64,000 bases of DNA from the NCBI GenBank assembly GCA_000149265.1, contig CH003021.1, forward strand, positions 1,383,831 through 1,447,830, written 5' to 3'. The notes under the pieces were generated by a model, which saw nothing but the letters and a program-made list of their open reading frames with translations, made no database searches and was not told the origin of the DNA. The DNA is from Ciona savignyi (lineage: Eukaryota > Chordata > Ascidiacea > Phlebobranchia > Cionidae). The first letter of the stretch is position 1, and every line of letters begins with the position of its first letter. Of this stretch, positions 10,932 through 22,909 are shown piece by piece. Both the position numbers and the translations under genes were made by a program.

Positions 10932-13910
10932 ATGAATGATATTCAGCTGGATAAAGAGTATGAACTTCAGAAAGAGGTAAGTGGCTTCATGCACAGGTTT
11001 TATTTAACTCTATTGATCTCTTAATTAATGACAGGTTTAGTGGATTCTATTTTAAGATTCAAGTTGGTTAACCCAGCAACCGGAGTATATTTTAAAACTG
11101 TTGTGTGGTAATAAATGTTAGATAATTATCAGGTATAATTGAGGCATTTAATATCAATTGTAAATACTGTATGACTTTACCTTATTTATTTTTCAGGTTT
11201 TGAATCGGCAGCGACATTACTTGTGTGAAAATCTGCAACCTGACAAACTGTTTCCATGGCTGCAATCTCGTAATGCTTTAACAACTGATGACTGTGAGCA
11301 GATGCAAAGTCTGGCTACTACAAAACGAAAAGTTGACAAACTTATTGACATCTTGATAAGTATATAACATTTTTATATATCGTCCTTTTTTAGTTAGGAT
11401 ACTTGTGTAATTATGTAGAAATATTCTATTACCTATAAAAGTGGTGCAAGCATCAAAATCTGCAACCACAGTGGAATCCAATTTTTTAAACTTTATTAAA
11501 TTAAATTTTCTTTCCAACTTTACCAATAATTGTTATGTTCTTTATAGAATCTGGGCCAGGTTGCTTAATAAAACTATACAACGCCATATTAAAAAGCAGC
11601 AGTACCCAGATATTTATAGCAGAAAGATTGAAGAAAAAGTATGAAGAACAAATATATATGGAAATTGGTAATTTTCTTTATTCATTTATCCTGGTACCCC
11701 AATATTTGAATTGTTAAGATATGCACAATATAGCATTATTCTGGAATAATATATTTTTGTTTTAAATTTAAAATAATGTTTTTGAACTCAGTTTTAACTT
11801 TGTAGAACGTTTTACATGGAATATGTACATCCGAAACCTGACATATGTGGAGCAATATATGTACTTTAGAGCAAATCTTCAATTGCATAACAATTCAAAT
11901 ATCACTAAATAGTCCTTACAGAAGTCGTCCAAAGTGCTTATAAAAGACATTTCAATAATGTAATTATTTAAAAATATGCGTCATGGTCATATTAACATTG
12001 CACATCAATTAAAAAAAAATAATAATTTTGTAATGTTTGATTTTACAGATCGCCGCTCACCACCACCGGCTTATACCACATATCCGCCACGTATGGAGTC
12101 GAGACAATATCCAGATTCTGCCAGGTACATTTACATCTAGTTTCTTGATGTGTCGGTATATCAATTAGTCATAAAGTACCAAAACTGTATTGATGTCATT
12201 TTTATTTCAGTTTGAGAAATATGCTGTGAGTTGTTTATCCACAGTAAGCATAGGAAACTAATGGGAAAATCTGTGTGGGAGTTGTGATTAAAGAACCTGT
12301 AGCTGCAGTCTGATTGACGAATGAGTGTTCATTGTGTTGCATACTGTTGAGACACGCACAATTAGTATGTGGCTTGTTTTGAAAAGATCCAATGAGTTAC
12401 CTAATATTACCGAGCCATAGGTGTGATATTGTGTTAACTGATACTACTCTTATTTTTTTTTCGGTTTTAAACTAAATTTTATTAACTTTCACTCCCAATT
12501 TTAATATGCTCTCCATAGTTATGAACTTAGTTGTCTTTATCCACAATCCATTAGATCAAAATAGGTGGTGAATATAGACACAGTACGACAGTACAATAGC
12601 ATGTTATCATACAGCCCATTTAACATCGCTTGTTATACAGGTCAAATTTTGAATGGATGAACAACAGCACGAGAAAAGTTGGTGTTTTCTGAAATTGTTC
12701 AGTAGTAACTATTTTTATTATATTGGGATGTGTAAATGTGAGAAAAGACAATGTGTATTAACAATGTTTGTATTATAGATTAATTTTTTGTCACCCACAT
12801 AAAAAAGTGTTTAGTCAGCAACCTTCCGTAAATGTAATGTATATGTTTTTTTCTACTTAAAATTAGAACAATATGATTAACACTAAAAATTTAGTTATTG
12901 TTAACAAAATCTAACAATAATCTGACTTTCTCATACAGGTCACTGGAACCACTTTGCCTCCATCATTAGAAGTAACTAGCACAGACATGGTGTCTGGTAA
13001 GCCTTTACCATACTCCCCATCAGAAAGATCACCGGTAACAGGCGAATGGCCTTCAAAATTCGTAAGTTGCCATAATTCATTTGCTGCTGATAGTTATGTA
13101 AACCAATAATATTTTTTCAGTCAAGTAATTTACCAAGCGCTAATTATGAGGAGATTATACGAGATAGAGTGTCAATTTTTGTTGATGGTAAGTATTAACT
13201 ATGTTATGCAAAATTGTACCAAACAAAATTAATCAGAGATTGTCTTTCTACAGAGAATAGCCCACAAAATACCAGACATTTTTCAAGTCAAAATCATGCA
13301 GAAGAACGGGATGAAAATGTCTTGCCAGAGCATATATCGCTACAGGTAGATAGATGGTCTTTAGAAATCTTAGAAAAGCATTTAAACAGTTTCAGACAAA
13401 CCTGACTGCATCTTTTATAAGTTTGTTTTATTTCAGGATGAAAAGCTGCGTTATTATTCTAGCCCAAATCACAATGTTAAGGCCTTCACATCACAAAAGA
13501 GCCAGGTGATGTCGCAAGCTGTGGACGAACAGAGTGTGGAAATTGAGAAGCTCCAAGCTAACCTTCGGATCTCATCGAATCGAGGAAGCTTTACCCGACT
13601 GTCACGTGGACCTGATGAGCATGATGTCACAGACAGTTACAATCGATCGCCAACCAACACCTTAACTTCCCATCAATTCGGAGGGACCACCTACAACCCA
13701 TCTGTGGCGCAACCACAAGTTACAAGTAATATAACCCCACAAATACACTCTGCCCCAACAGACACCAGTCCGATGTTAAAGATCACAATACCTCTAAACA
13801 AACAAGACAGTACAACGTACATCTCCCCAACAAGTGATAGCAACTACCTGATGCTGCAGTACCCAAACTCAGATAGCGAAAGCTTCGAAATAACAGACGA
13901 TGATGATTAA
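10932..13910 (+). CDS. CARD-domain protein, BCL10/CARD9-like N-terminus
   Basis: Exons read: 10932-10976, 11197-11359, 11548-11667, 12049-12124, 12939-13061, 13121-13187, 13254-13345, 13437-13910. The first three encode one helical CARD of about 100 residues. Its signs are YLCENLQPDKLFPWL, ALTTDDCEQM, TTKRKVDKLIDILI and SGPGCLIKLYNAIL; the pattern L..R..L....C..(K/R)KV..L(I/L)DIL with a following GP is typical of CARDs in BCL10, CARD9/11 and RAIDD. The rest is Ser/Thr/Pro/Gln-rich without a recognised fold and ends in an acidic SDSESFEITDDDD. Such proteins usually act as death-fold adaptors in innate signalling; a BCL10-like role here is inference. Joining exon 12049-12124 to 12939-13061 needs a linking exon; 12641-12677 has an acceptor, stays open and restores phase, but its donor (GTTGGT) is weak. 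With it the protein would be 398 residues. Confidence 0.7.
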
Positions 13911-14398
13911 AATTAAAATTCAGATAGCAAAAATTAAAAAATACTGAACAATAAGTTTAGTCAACGATAATGGTATAATTATTACATATTAATTCGGTGT
14001 TGTAGGTCCATTGTCCCTTTGAAACTCAAAAATTGGTATTACTTAACTTCTTTTAAGTACAAGATCCCCAATACTTGCGTTGTTACATACTTGCCTAAAG
14101 CACTTATTGTATAAAACTGCAACATACCATGTATGTACATTAATACTGTTTCATAGTTTTTCCAGATTAGATGGTAATGAACCAGTCCACAGGTTGTAAA
14201 TACGAAATAGCTCATTTTAACTGCTGGTGAGCTAACCAGTTCTGTCATTGGACAAGAATAAGATACTGAGACATATAAACCATCGGGATAAGTCACCAGT
14301 ATTATTATCTTAACCGAACTCCTGTTTATCACACCTTTCTTCAACCAACATTGACACATACAAAAAGTGAACTGTAGCACAAGTGGTATTGTCTAGTT

Positions 14399-14624
14399 CA
14401 GTGCTCCACAACCTTTTTCACAGGAGGCACATTTAGAAAATTTGACTGCGCGTTGAAGTCAAATATGTTAATTATGTTAAAAATAAAATCCTACACAGTA
14501 TCATCTATTTAATGAACACAATTGCTGAATGTTCAGCTCAATCATCCGAAGAGCAACTTGAAGTTGTCTCAGACAGGATTGTTCAGCCAGCATTGTCTTG
14601 TGGCACATTAAGTGCAAAGCACTG
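14399..14624. mobile_element. hAT-like MITE, 226 bp
   Basis: The left end is CAGTGCTCCACAACC and the right end AAGTGCAAAGCACTG, so the terminal CAGTGCT is inverted at the other end. Flanks are GTCTAGTT and CTCTAGTT, 8 bp with one mismatch, which is the target-duplication length of hAT elements. There is no coding capacity. Confidence 0.65.
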
Positions 14625-14706
14625 CTCTAGTTGATACCTCTAGAGACCAAGTTACAAATTCCATTTACAATTTACGACTTTTACAAATCTTAAGGATATG
14701 ATTGTC

Positions 14707-14982
14707 TGCCGATTGGCGTGGTTAATTAGTGCATCAGCTTTAAGCCAAAGGGTTATAGGTTCGAAAACTGATGCCAACTAGTCACATTTTAACATTGCCT
14801 GAACCCAGTGGAATGATGGATTCTACCAAATTATAGAAATCACTATCTAAATCATGCACAACATACTGTAAGAGCTCTGGTATCCCGATGGTTGGTGGGA
14901 GGTGAGCTGACGATTGCCCATGTGTTAACTAACCCCTTTCGTTTTCCAATTCACAGGGATAAACATGAATTTCCTATCCTAG
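14707..14982 (+). mobile_element. degenerate SINE copy
   Basis: The order of SINE words is kept but diverged: a tRNA-like head with GGTTCGAAAACTGATG, ACATTGCCTGAACCCAGTGG, GAGGTGAGCTGACGATTGCC, CACAGGGATAAACATGAAT and a TTCCTATCCTAGG tail. Confidence 0.75.
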
Positions 14983-15161
14983 GATTGATTTTATTTAACC
15001 CAGCAAAAACTAAATCTGCCAAGGTGTCTGGTTTAAAGCCTAATACTATTTATTGTCCTTTTAAACAACAATTTTAACAAAACTGAAAACAAGCATCATA
15101 TTTTAAACAGGAACTTGGCTTTAATTACATTCCAAACAGATTCAAAATAAATAATGTCATT

Positions 15162-16482
15162 TCACTGTTCACCCAATGAGTTGATGTTTTGCTGTTCAAG
15201 GTTTGGTTCAGTAAAATTAAATTCCGGGAACTTCACGGGGTCACCAACATTATACATCTTGGAAAGCCTATCAATCGCTTCCTTTTTCTTCTGTTCATAC
15301 TCCGCACCCGCTTCCACTGGCCCGCCCCCTTGCTTTGCACTTAGTTGCTTATATTTGGTTATCTGTGGAGTGCAAGTTGAAAAGAACCTTTATATTGGTT
15401 ATTATATATCAGGAGTACAAAAAAGATTTGCACATGTGATAATGGGTAAATAATTTGTTAACCATTTAAAAGAAAATTTAAAAATTGGAAATGTAAAACA
15501 CAGCTTTGAACAACTAGCCATTTCCATACAGCATAAATATTGGTGAACAAAATACACAAATATATAAATTATATGAAGTACAAACAATTGATAAACCAGT
15601 TTACCCTTCATCCATTTTTAGACAACTGTTGTTATTTCCGAATTATAATCGACTGAAATCTCATTTCAAGTTTTCTCCGTCAGTACGGTACCCACAGCTT
15701 TTCAATAAAAAATTGTTTGTAAGCATTAGCTAGGCTTTTTAATAAAAACCAGGCTCTTGCATTCCAAAAGTATGGTTTTACAAGAGACAATCCTGTAGCC
15801 AAGCTAATTCTAAAAAACACGTTTAAAAAACTAAAAACATTGGTGTTTCAGTCAGGCAATTTAAGTTTTATTCACTCCCGATTTTAAGCTCATAGGACTT
15901 ATGTGATTTTATATTATATTGAAAATATCAAAGGGTCCTTTACTGGGTGAATGATATAATTGGGATAATCCCTATAATAGTGTGGCAATTTGTGTTAAAC
16001 AAAAAGAAATGATTTTTAATGGGCAATATTGAGGACAACACTAAAAGGAGGGAAACGGCTCACCAAAACTATGGAAATTAATTTTAACCCTGCTCTAAAC
16101 ACTAATATTAAACCCAGAACTAACCCTAACTCTAACCCCATGTTTAAAACTAACTCTTAAGCGATAATCTTTATTTTAAAGTGCAGTTTCCCGCCTTCCC
16201 GCTTTCCCTTCTATTAGTTTTCCCCCAATATTGATTATTGATAATATGTACGTAGAAGCTTTGAAGTCAGCAGATTACGGACTTTACTTGCTATACTAAT
16301 ATGTCCATCGACACAATAATTTGTTGGGTATTGAACTTTACCTGATCCATAAAAACTTGTTGAATTGGGTCCAGTTTGTTAAAGGCGATTGCTGAAGATC
16401 CAAAGTTACGGGAAAATAGTGAACGTGAAGAAGAATATCTAAGGAAATTTGAAACGGCCTGCATTCCTTGTCGAGTTGCCAT
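15162..16482 (-). CDS. ATP5PF: mitochondrial ATP synthase coupling factor 6 (F6)
   Basis: F6 is a peripheral-stalk subunit of mitochondrial ATP synthase. Two coding exons are seen: 16342-16482 (47 residues from the ATG) and 15162-15362 (66 residues plus stop), giving 113 residues against about 108 in human. The N-terminus MATRQGMQAVSNFLRYSS is rich in Arg/Ser without acids, a typical mitochondrial presequence. The mature part starts near NKLDPIQQVFMDQ, and the second exon carries GGGPVEAGAEYEQ and FPEFNFTEPNLE, matching the conserved F6 blocks. Upstream, an acceptor (TTACAG) lies 5' of the ATG and a donor at 16566-16571 marks a non-coding first exon starting about 16572. The ATG is 450 bp from the ATG of the divergent SPATA24-like gene. 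Confidence 0.93.
16024..16233. mobile_element. TIR element with telomere-like interior
   Basis: It lies in the single coding intron of ATP5PF. The left end is CAATATTGAGGACAACAC then TAAAAGGAGGGAAACGG; the inverted right end reads CAATATTGGGGGAAAACTA then ATAGAAGGGAAAGCGG, so about 35 bp are imperfect inverted repeats. The interior holds degenerate telomere-like words (AACTAACCCTAACTCTAACC). No target duplication is clear. It is probably a non-autonomous DNA element of 210 bp. Confidence 0.6.
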
Positions 16483-16932
16483 TTTCAGTTATCTGTAATA
16501 AAAAAATCATTTACATGGTTAATGTCTAAACCACAAATACATTTTTATTTGAAAAATACAACAATACTCACCAAAGTAAAACCAAATAGAACCTTTGATA
16601 AAGCGTAAAGTTTTACCGACCTTCAGCGTTTCAGTGTTTCCAAATAAAAGTTTAAGTATTTCCTAACACAAAATAATTTGTTCCCATATTAAATCATTTT
16701 ACCTTATTGAAATATGATTAACATGTGTATGAAGTATTTTAAACATTTTAAATTTAATACTTTTGTTTAAAGCTAATAATTTAATGAGTTAGAAGTGGTC
16801 ACAAAGTGTGACATATATATTAGTCGGTGGACCAAAACTGTTCAAGTGGAACGAAATACTGAAGTTTTTAAATTGGGTGTTTTTAATTTTCCGTTTGATT
16901 CACTGGTTCACTTATCAGATCAAGCTGAAAAG
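16483..16932. promoter_or_regulatory. candidate bidirectional promoter ATP5PF / SPATA24
   Basis: Only 450 bp separate the two divergent start codons, and the non-coding first exon of ATP5PF (from about 16572) sits inside. The transcription starts of both genes should therefore lie within about 16650-16930. No TATA box or motif is called with certainty. The role is inferred from spacing alone. Confidence 0.5.
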
Positions 16933-17523
16933 ATGGAGAATACTGGAAATAATACAAGTTCAAGTTCTGACCAAAGTATTTTATCCTATTCCTTGGTTCA
17001 AAGTACAATTAAAGATCTTTTCCACTTACAACAAGATGCCTTCGAAAAAGTTAAACAAACGGCGGAGAGACAAAAACAAAACTACGTCACTAAATCACAT
17101 TACGAAGAAGTCGCTTTCAACTTCGAGCAAGAACGTATGGAAAACGCAAAAACCAAAATTCTGCTTGAGAAAGAAAACGAAAAACTCAAGTTTGCTTTAA
17201 ATGAAGTCAAAATATTGAAAGAACAGATGGCCAAAGATGAAAAAGAATACAATGCAACTTTGAGAAGTTTGCAAAGCAGGTCAACAAGAGAGACGACCAG
17301 ATGCGACTACTTGCTAAAGAAGTGTTCAGCTGCTGACAAAGAGTTGGAAAGATTAAACGATTGCTTGGCATTAAAAGACAATGAAATTAAATCACTTAAA
17401 CAAAGATTAAAATCCCAAAAAGACACACACAAACAAACCCTTGTAGATATTGATATTAACAAAATGCAACAAATGTATATGACAAAAAGTTTGGGAGATT
17501 CCCTTAAAAAGACTAAAAATTAA
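16933..17523 (+). CDS. SPATA24: SPATA24-like coiled-coil protein, intronless
   Basis: The product is 196 residues (human SPATA24 about 205). An upstream in-frame ATG at 16795 would add 46 residues without family resemblance; ATG 16933 (MENTGNN) fits the family length better. After a short Ser/Asn-rich N-terminus nearly all of the rest is coiled coil rich in Lys, Glu and Leu. Recognisable blocks are YVTKSHYEEVAFNFEQE, NAKTKILLEKENEKLKFAL and, at the C-terminus, QQMYMTKSLGDSLKK, each lining up with SPATA24. That protein is mainly testis-expressed in mammals and reported to bind DNA or TBP-like protein. No intron interrupts the coding part. A polyadenylation signal AATAAA lies at 17557-17562. 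Confidence 0.82.
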   Translation: MENTGNNTSSSSDQSILSYSLVQSTIKDLFHLQQDAFEKVKQTAERQKQNYVTKSHYEEVAFNFEQERMENAKTKILLEKENEKLKFALNEVKILKEQMAKDEKEYNATLRSLQSRSTRETTRCDYLLKKCSAADKELERLNDCLALKDNEIKSLKQRLKSQKDTHKQTLVDIDINKMQQMYMTKSLGDSLKKTKN

Positions 17524-20406
17524 AATCGTTTAGCATAACACTACACAACACTGTGCAATAAATTACAACTATTTTCTATAGTTTTGGTTGTGTATTTTAT
17601 GTTTCTAGTTTTTTAAATCTGGTATATGTTATTAAAATTTAAACTTGGTTTTACCAATAACATATTTCGCCTAATTTTGACAGATCAATGCATCAAGGTT
17701 AATAAAAATATTCCAAGTTTTCCAATAGTTGTTCTATTTTCTGCAGCCTTGTCATTATTAGGAATTAATGTAGCACAAGCTTGTTATTTACAAACAAACT
17801 AATCCATTGTTCTAATTTGCTGTTGACAAAATTTCTGACATGGTCATGGATATTGAAAGTTTAAAATATCCATCTGATACAGTGTTTTTTGATGTCCTGC
17901 TTAAACCAGAGGAATTGCCATAAATCTGGACAATATGTAGTACTTCATATTGCACAATGCACTGTTATAGCTTGTATTGGCTTGTAGTATGTGGCATTCT
18001 GATGAAGGATGCCATGAGCTATTCAGCTGTAATTTATTACATCCATAATAAATAAGAACCCTATTCTATTTAAACTAATAATTAAGCAAAAGTGAAAATT
18101 TATATGTTCACATTTTATTAACAGTACATTCTAACTCAACCAACAGTACTACGGTGTACAGCACATTTCCAAAACTGTAAAATATTTATGAAGTTAACCA
18201 CCTGCCTCATAACACAGCACAGAGTGAATACATTATAACACAGCATAAATGCAGTTAAATACTTATCAACATGAAAAAGCACCAATGAATATGTCAGTAC
18301 TGCTTAAACCTAATGTATTGTTTGTTATATCAATAACTTAAAATCCGCACTCGTTTTTGCCGATATGAAGTTGGGCCAAGTGCAGATTACATGTGTTTTA
18401 ATTAGGGATAGGTACTGTTTATTTGTAAAACTATGGTACAAATTCTGAAAATGTAATAAAAATCAAGTGATAATGAATTGGGTATTTGAGCTGCTTACCA
18501 AAATTCCACAATATTTTTTTAAAAATTTAAGCATTGTCATAAAAATATAAAATATTGTGAACTGCATTTATGATTAATCTCCTTTCATATAAGTTTTTGT
18601 GAAATAATCACTGTTATAAATTAAATTTACTCCATTGCTTGTTTTAAAAAGCATTATACATATAATTTCGGAATAAAATTATTAGTATAATTTTGAAATA
18701 AAATTTGTATTTATTAAAATTAAAACAATTTAGTGAAAGCTAATTAATCACAGTGTACCAACTACACAACACAGATTATCTAATTTTATAAGAAAATATA
18801 TCTTTGTGGGAATGTACCCTCAGTTCAGATGAAAATCAAATAAAAGGTGGGATACGCTAAGATGAAATAGAATCACAGCATTGTTTACAGAAAATATGTA
18901 AAATACAGGTATATGGAATCATACAGTATTCTGTAAAATACATAAAATAAAAAAGTAAATAAAAATCTTATAATCGTGCAAATTTCAGAGTCTATTGATT
19001 TTAAGTTTTGGGAACTAAATTTTGATAATAACCAAAAATATCTTTTCAGTTCTGTTGAAATAATGTAGTATAGAATCGAATGATTAATATGTAGCACCAT
19101 TGGTAAGATAAAACAGTAATCATTGATAATTATATCTGAAAAACTGTTAGACTTGCTAAAAATTAATAAACAGATCAAGAGAGAAAGAAGTACAATATAG
19201 CTGTATACAATACTGGAACTTGAAAAGAAGAAAGTAAAGATTACATTACTTGTTAGCTTGTAGTTGTTTTGTGCTATAACATTGTAGACCATACTGTAGA
19301 CTGAGAATTAACAGTTTCATGCACAATAATACTGGCTTGTTACACATATAATGGGTACATTAAGAGCCCAGGCTTATAAAAAATCAACATATTCAATTGT
19401 TACTATTTATCCAGGGCAGATGTTAGTATATACTCAACAGTCATACCACGCTTGATTTAATAAAATCCTCAAAAATCAATATATGTAAAATGTGATATTA
19501 AAAATATTGCAAGCAAATGCCACTCTTTCCCAAGTGTTGTGCTTGACAAGGCTTAAGAGAGAATATTGATCATATAAATGTAGTAAAATGTAAGATCACA
19601 ATAGCATCTGAAAAGCACACAATATTTACCTTATTTAAACATGACACATCATGAATAGGATACACAAAGGCCACAATAATCAAGTGACAATAGAAGTTTG
19701 GTAAAACTGAATTCCCTTTGTAGTCTGGACCAGTAACCATAGCACGTCAACACAAGAAATTGAAATTTGAATCTCTATATACTAAATTATACACGCTACA
19801 GTAATTCCAGTTTCTTTGAAAAAGTAATGTCACTTAAAATGAAATAATGACACCACAATTATGAGTCAAATAACCAGAAAACGTTTTCATTGAAATTTGA
19901 AGGTGTTATAGTTCTCGCAATAATTTACATTGTATTACAGCCATTGCTTAATTTTAACTAAACAACAGTTTTAACTATCAAAATTGAAATTGTGAAACAA
20001 ATTTAGTGAAATAGTAAAACTTATTTTCATGGAATGTGACACCCTTGAAATAGCAGGCAAATTCAGCTCAACTAAAACAATCAGTCACATAGTACTTAAA
20101 TCGAAGTTAAGTTGATTCAAGTGGCATAGCTAAAGCTGAATAAACAAAAGGAACCACATGCTTTTGCTATGGCACATGTAAATTGTTCCAATTAATATAA
20201 TTTGGTCAAACACTATGGCACATACTTAATAGAGAAAGCCTTCTTAGTGTTATCCAAAATCCATTCTAAGCTTCATATTTAATATAACTAATTTATGTAA
20301 AGCCTGACTCACAAATATGCATGTAAACAAGGCATTTCGGCACTAGTATACCAATAGAAAATTTGTTACAAACTTAATAGAATGACACAGTCTCTGCTTA
20401 TCCAGA
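17524..20406. other. convergent region, probably long 3' UTRs
   Basis: Some 2.9 kb of AT-rich sequence lie between the stops of the SPATA24-like and Rab11-FIP genes. No conserved protein is seen. The open frame at 18885-19292 (-) is low-complexity Ile/Leu/Phe/Ser/Tyr, as expected by chance in AT-rich DNA. Minus-strand AATAAA signals near 18113 would fit a 3' UTR of over 2 kb for the Rab11-FIP gene (inference). Confidence 0.5.
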
Positions 20407-22909
20407 TTACGATTTAATTTCTAATATAGTTGGGTCTTTCTCTAGGACGCTTAGAATAATGCGATCCAGATAATCTCGCAACTGATTGTTTATTTGTTCT
20501 TGTTTCTTCAATTCCTCCATCAGATCATCTTTAGACGCCTCCGACAACTCTCTGGCAATGGACTGACCATTCATCAGAGAACGAGCGCCTGAAATATTTT
20601 GCGCAATCTGGTCATTTAGCTCTTCATTCGTAAGCTTCAGTTTGTCGTTCTCATTTCGTAAATTTTCCACATGTGCTTGTAATCTTGCAGACTGTGGATT
20701 GGTTCCCAAAATAGATACTTGCTCCTCTAGTATCTCTTTGTCATTCTGCAAGCTCTCCACTTGGTTCTGCAGACAGGTAATCAAATCCTGCAGTTTCTGC
20801 TGCTCAATATCATGTTTATCCTGCTGTGCAGTAAATCTTTGATTCAATCTGCAAAATGTAACTGATTATTAAATAAACAATAACAAATTTACAAAATGAA
20901 AAAAATATACTGGTTATGGCATACGTTTCTTTCTTAGTTCGAGGTCTAATTTAATAAATCTACAGATGAGTATGGATAAGTATTCTTGCATTATGATGTC
21001 TGCCTATTGTTCAAAGATATTTTATTTCAATTAATTAAGATTACATTAAGTTCATTTTTATAAATTTTTGTAGCACTAAGAATGTCCAAATCTTATAATC
21101 ATTATATCATATATTTGCACTTGAATAGTTTTAACTGTTCATATAATATTTTGTGCAATCTAATCATTTAATACATTTACAGTGTTAGTTGTCAGTGTTA
21201 TTCACTTAAAACAACAATACAACTAACAGGCATGTGTTACTGTTGAGCTATGTGTATAAAGTAAACCATTCATATATAAAATAACTATGCATGCCATGCC
21301 ATATGCACACGCATTAATTGGGAGCTTTATATATTATTCATCACCACTGAAAAACAATCGGTTTTACACCACTTTTATCAATCAACCTTCTATATTCTTC
21401 ATTAGTCTCCATTAACTGTTGCGTTAACTCTTCAGTTCTATGTTGCAACTTCGAGTGTTCACTTTTAGCTTCTTTGGCCGAGTTTTTCAACTGTCCCAAC
21501 TCTGTTTCAAGTCGATCGTTTTCACTACTCTTTAAATCCAAACGTCCTTGCAAGACCTACCACAGGATGAGTTAGAATTGTTTGAACTTTATCTTTCATA
21601 TATTTAAAATGTATAAATAAAAAAAAATTATAATAGCAGAAGCCTGTTACATAGTATGTTCCTGGTTCCCAGTTAAACAAAAACATGCAAAAATCATACT
21701 TTGTAATAAAATTAAAATTTCTTTAAAAAAAACAATGTCAGGAAAAACACTACTGATACTCAAAATAACAAAATTTTACCATTATTTCCGGTTTAATTTA
21801 TTAATTAAAGGCGAAAAAATTAAGTAATGAATGTTTAGATGTGAAGGATTTGGGTAATCTTTACTTCACATGCTGTACATTCATAAGCATATTGATTAAT
21901 CAATACCGCACACACTTCCATTTGGCTATTACATATGATTAAAACAAGTACCTGTATCTGAAGATCATTCTCCCTTTCCAGTTTGCTTTGCAAATCTTCC
22001 AATTTATGGTTTGATTCAAGTCTTATTTCTTTTTCGCGATCTGCCATGTCCTGGATTTTTTCTTCCAGCTCTACAACTCGACTGTTAAGTCTCACGTTTT
22101 CACGTTTCATCAGTTCGAACTTTGATTGAAGAGTTTTCTCTTCGGATAACCGTGAGACATGGTCCTAAAATAATATGTTAACAGATAAAAAAATACCCCA
22201 AAAAATTGAACAAAATTATTTGCTTCATAAAATAACCGATTTAAAATACTGTCACTGCATAGGGAATACAATTAAAATCTTATAATTGATAAGTAAAGTC
22301 ATACTTTTCTAAAAATTTTACCTGTAAATTGTCCAGTTTCTCTGAAAGATCTTCATATTCTGAAGAAACAGAAGAAGTCTCCTCACAGTGGTCAAACGTT
22401 ATAGGAGCAACAGGGAGCGTTCTTCCAGGTGTCAAACTATGTGCCCTTCGATGCGATCGTCTGAAACTACCATGTCTTTCAAAGTGCTCTGATCTTGCAT
22501 CAAAAGGACGATTTGGGCTCAAGTGTTTAGGCGATTCTCCAAATGCCTCAAAATTCTCCATTTCAGTTACTAGTTCGTCTTCTGCGATATCGTATTCGTT
22601 GTATGTGTTTTCTGGATCTGAAAACGACTCCTCATCATCAAAATCCCTCTCGGTTTTTTCTTTAAAGTTGCCACCTTCAAGTTGAATGACAGCTGAACAA
22701 AACTGTTCAAATGAAATTCTTCCTTTACGATCTGGGTCTAAAACCTGTTGGATTGTATCGAGCGCTTTTCCGTTAAACTGTTCAGCAAGCTTGTTAGCCA
22801 AGTATTCAGTTAAAATATATCCATCTCCATCAGGACTGCAAAGCTCAAACACACCTCGGAGTTGTTCACCATCACCAGCCATAACACATTTTTCAGGATT
22901 GGCCTGCAT
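20407..22909 (-). CDS. RAB11FIP4: class II Rab11 family-interacting protein (FIP3/FIP4 type)
   Basis: These proteins bind GTP-Rab11 (and Arf6) on recycling endosomes and carry membrane to the cleavage furrow; the fly member is nuclear fallout. Exons read: 22322-22909, 21952-22164, about 21342-21556 and 20407-20848. The N-terminus holds a degenerate EF-hand pair (LRGVFELCSPDGDGY and LDPDRKGRISFEQFC), then a Ser/Asp/Glu-rich linker with SFRRSHRRAHSLTPGR. A long coiled coil follows, and the C-terminus has the Rab11-binding domain with QINNQLRDYLDRIILSVLE and the end PTILEIKS, close to vertebrate FIP3/FIP4. The start used is ATG 22909; ATG 22879 (MAGDGEQ) is also possible. The join between the exon ending near 21342 and that beginning 20848 is unresolved: a small exon is missing, perhaps around 20924-20984. 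FIP3 and FIP4 split in vertebrates, so the symbol marks family only. Confidence 0.87.

Larger units (their letters stand above)
13911..15161. other. convergent intergenic region
   Basis: This lies between the 3' ends of the CARD gene and ATP5PF. It contains the hAT-like MITE (14399-14624) and a degenerate SINE (14707-14982). No coding sequence is recognised. Confidence 0.55.

Noticed and set aside
18885..19292. 135-codon minus-strand open frame with many hydrophobic residues
   Set aside because: It is low-complexity Ile/Leu/Phe/Ser/Tyr as expected from AT-rich DNA, lies in a probable 3' UTR, and resembles no family.
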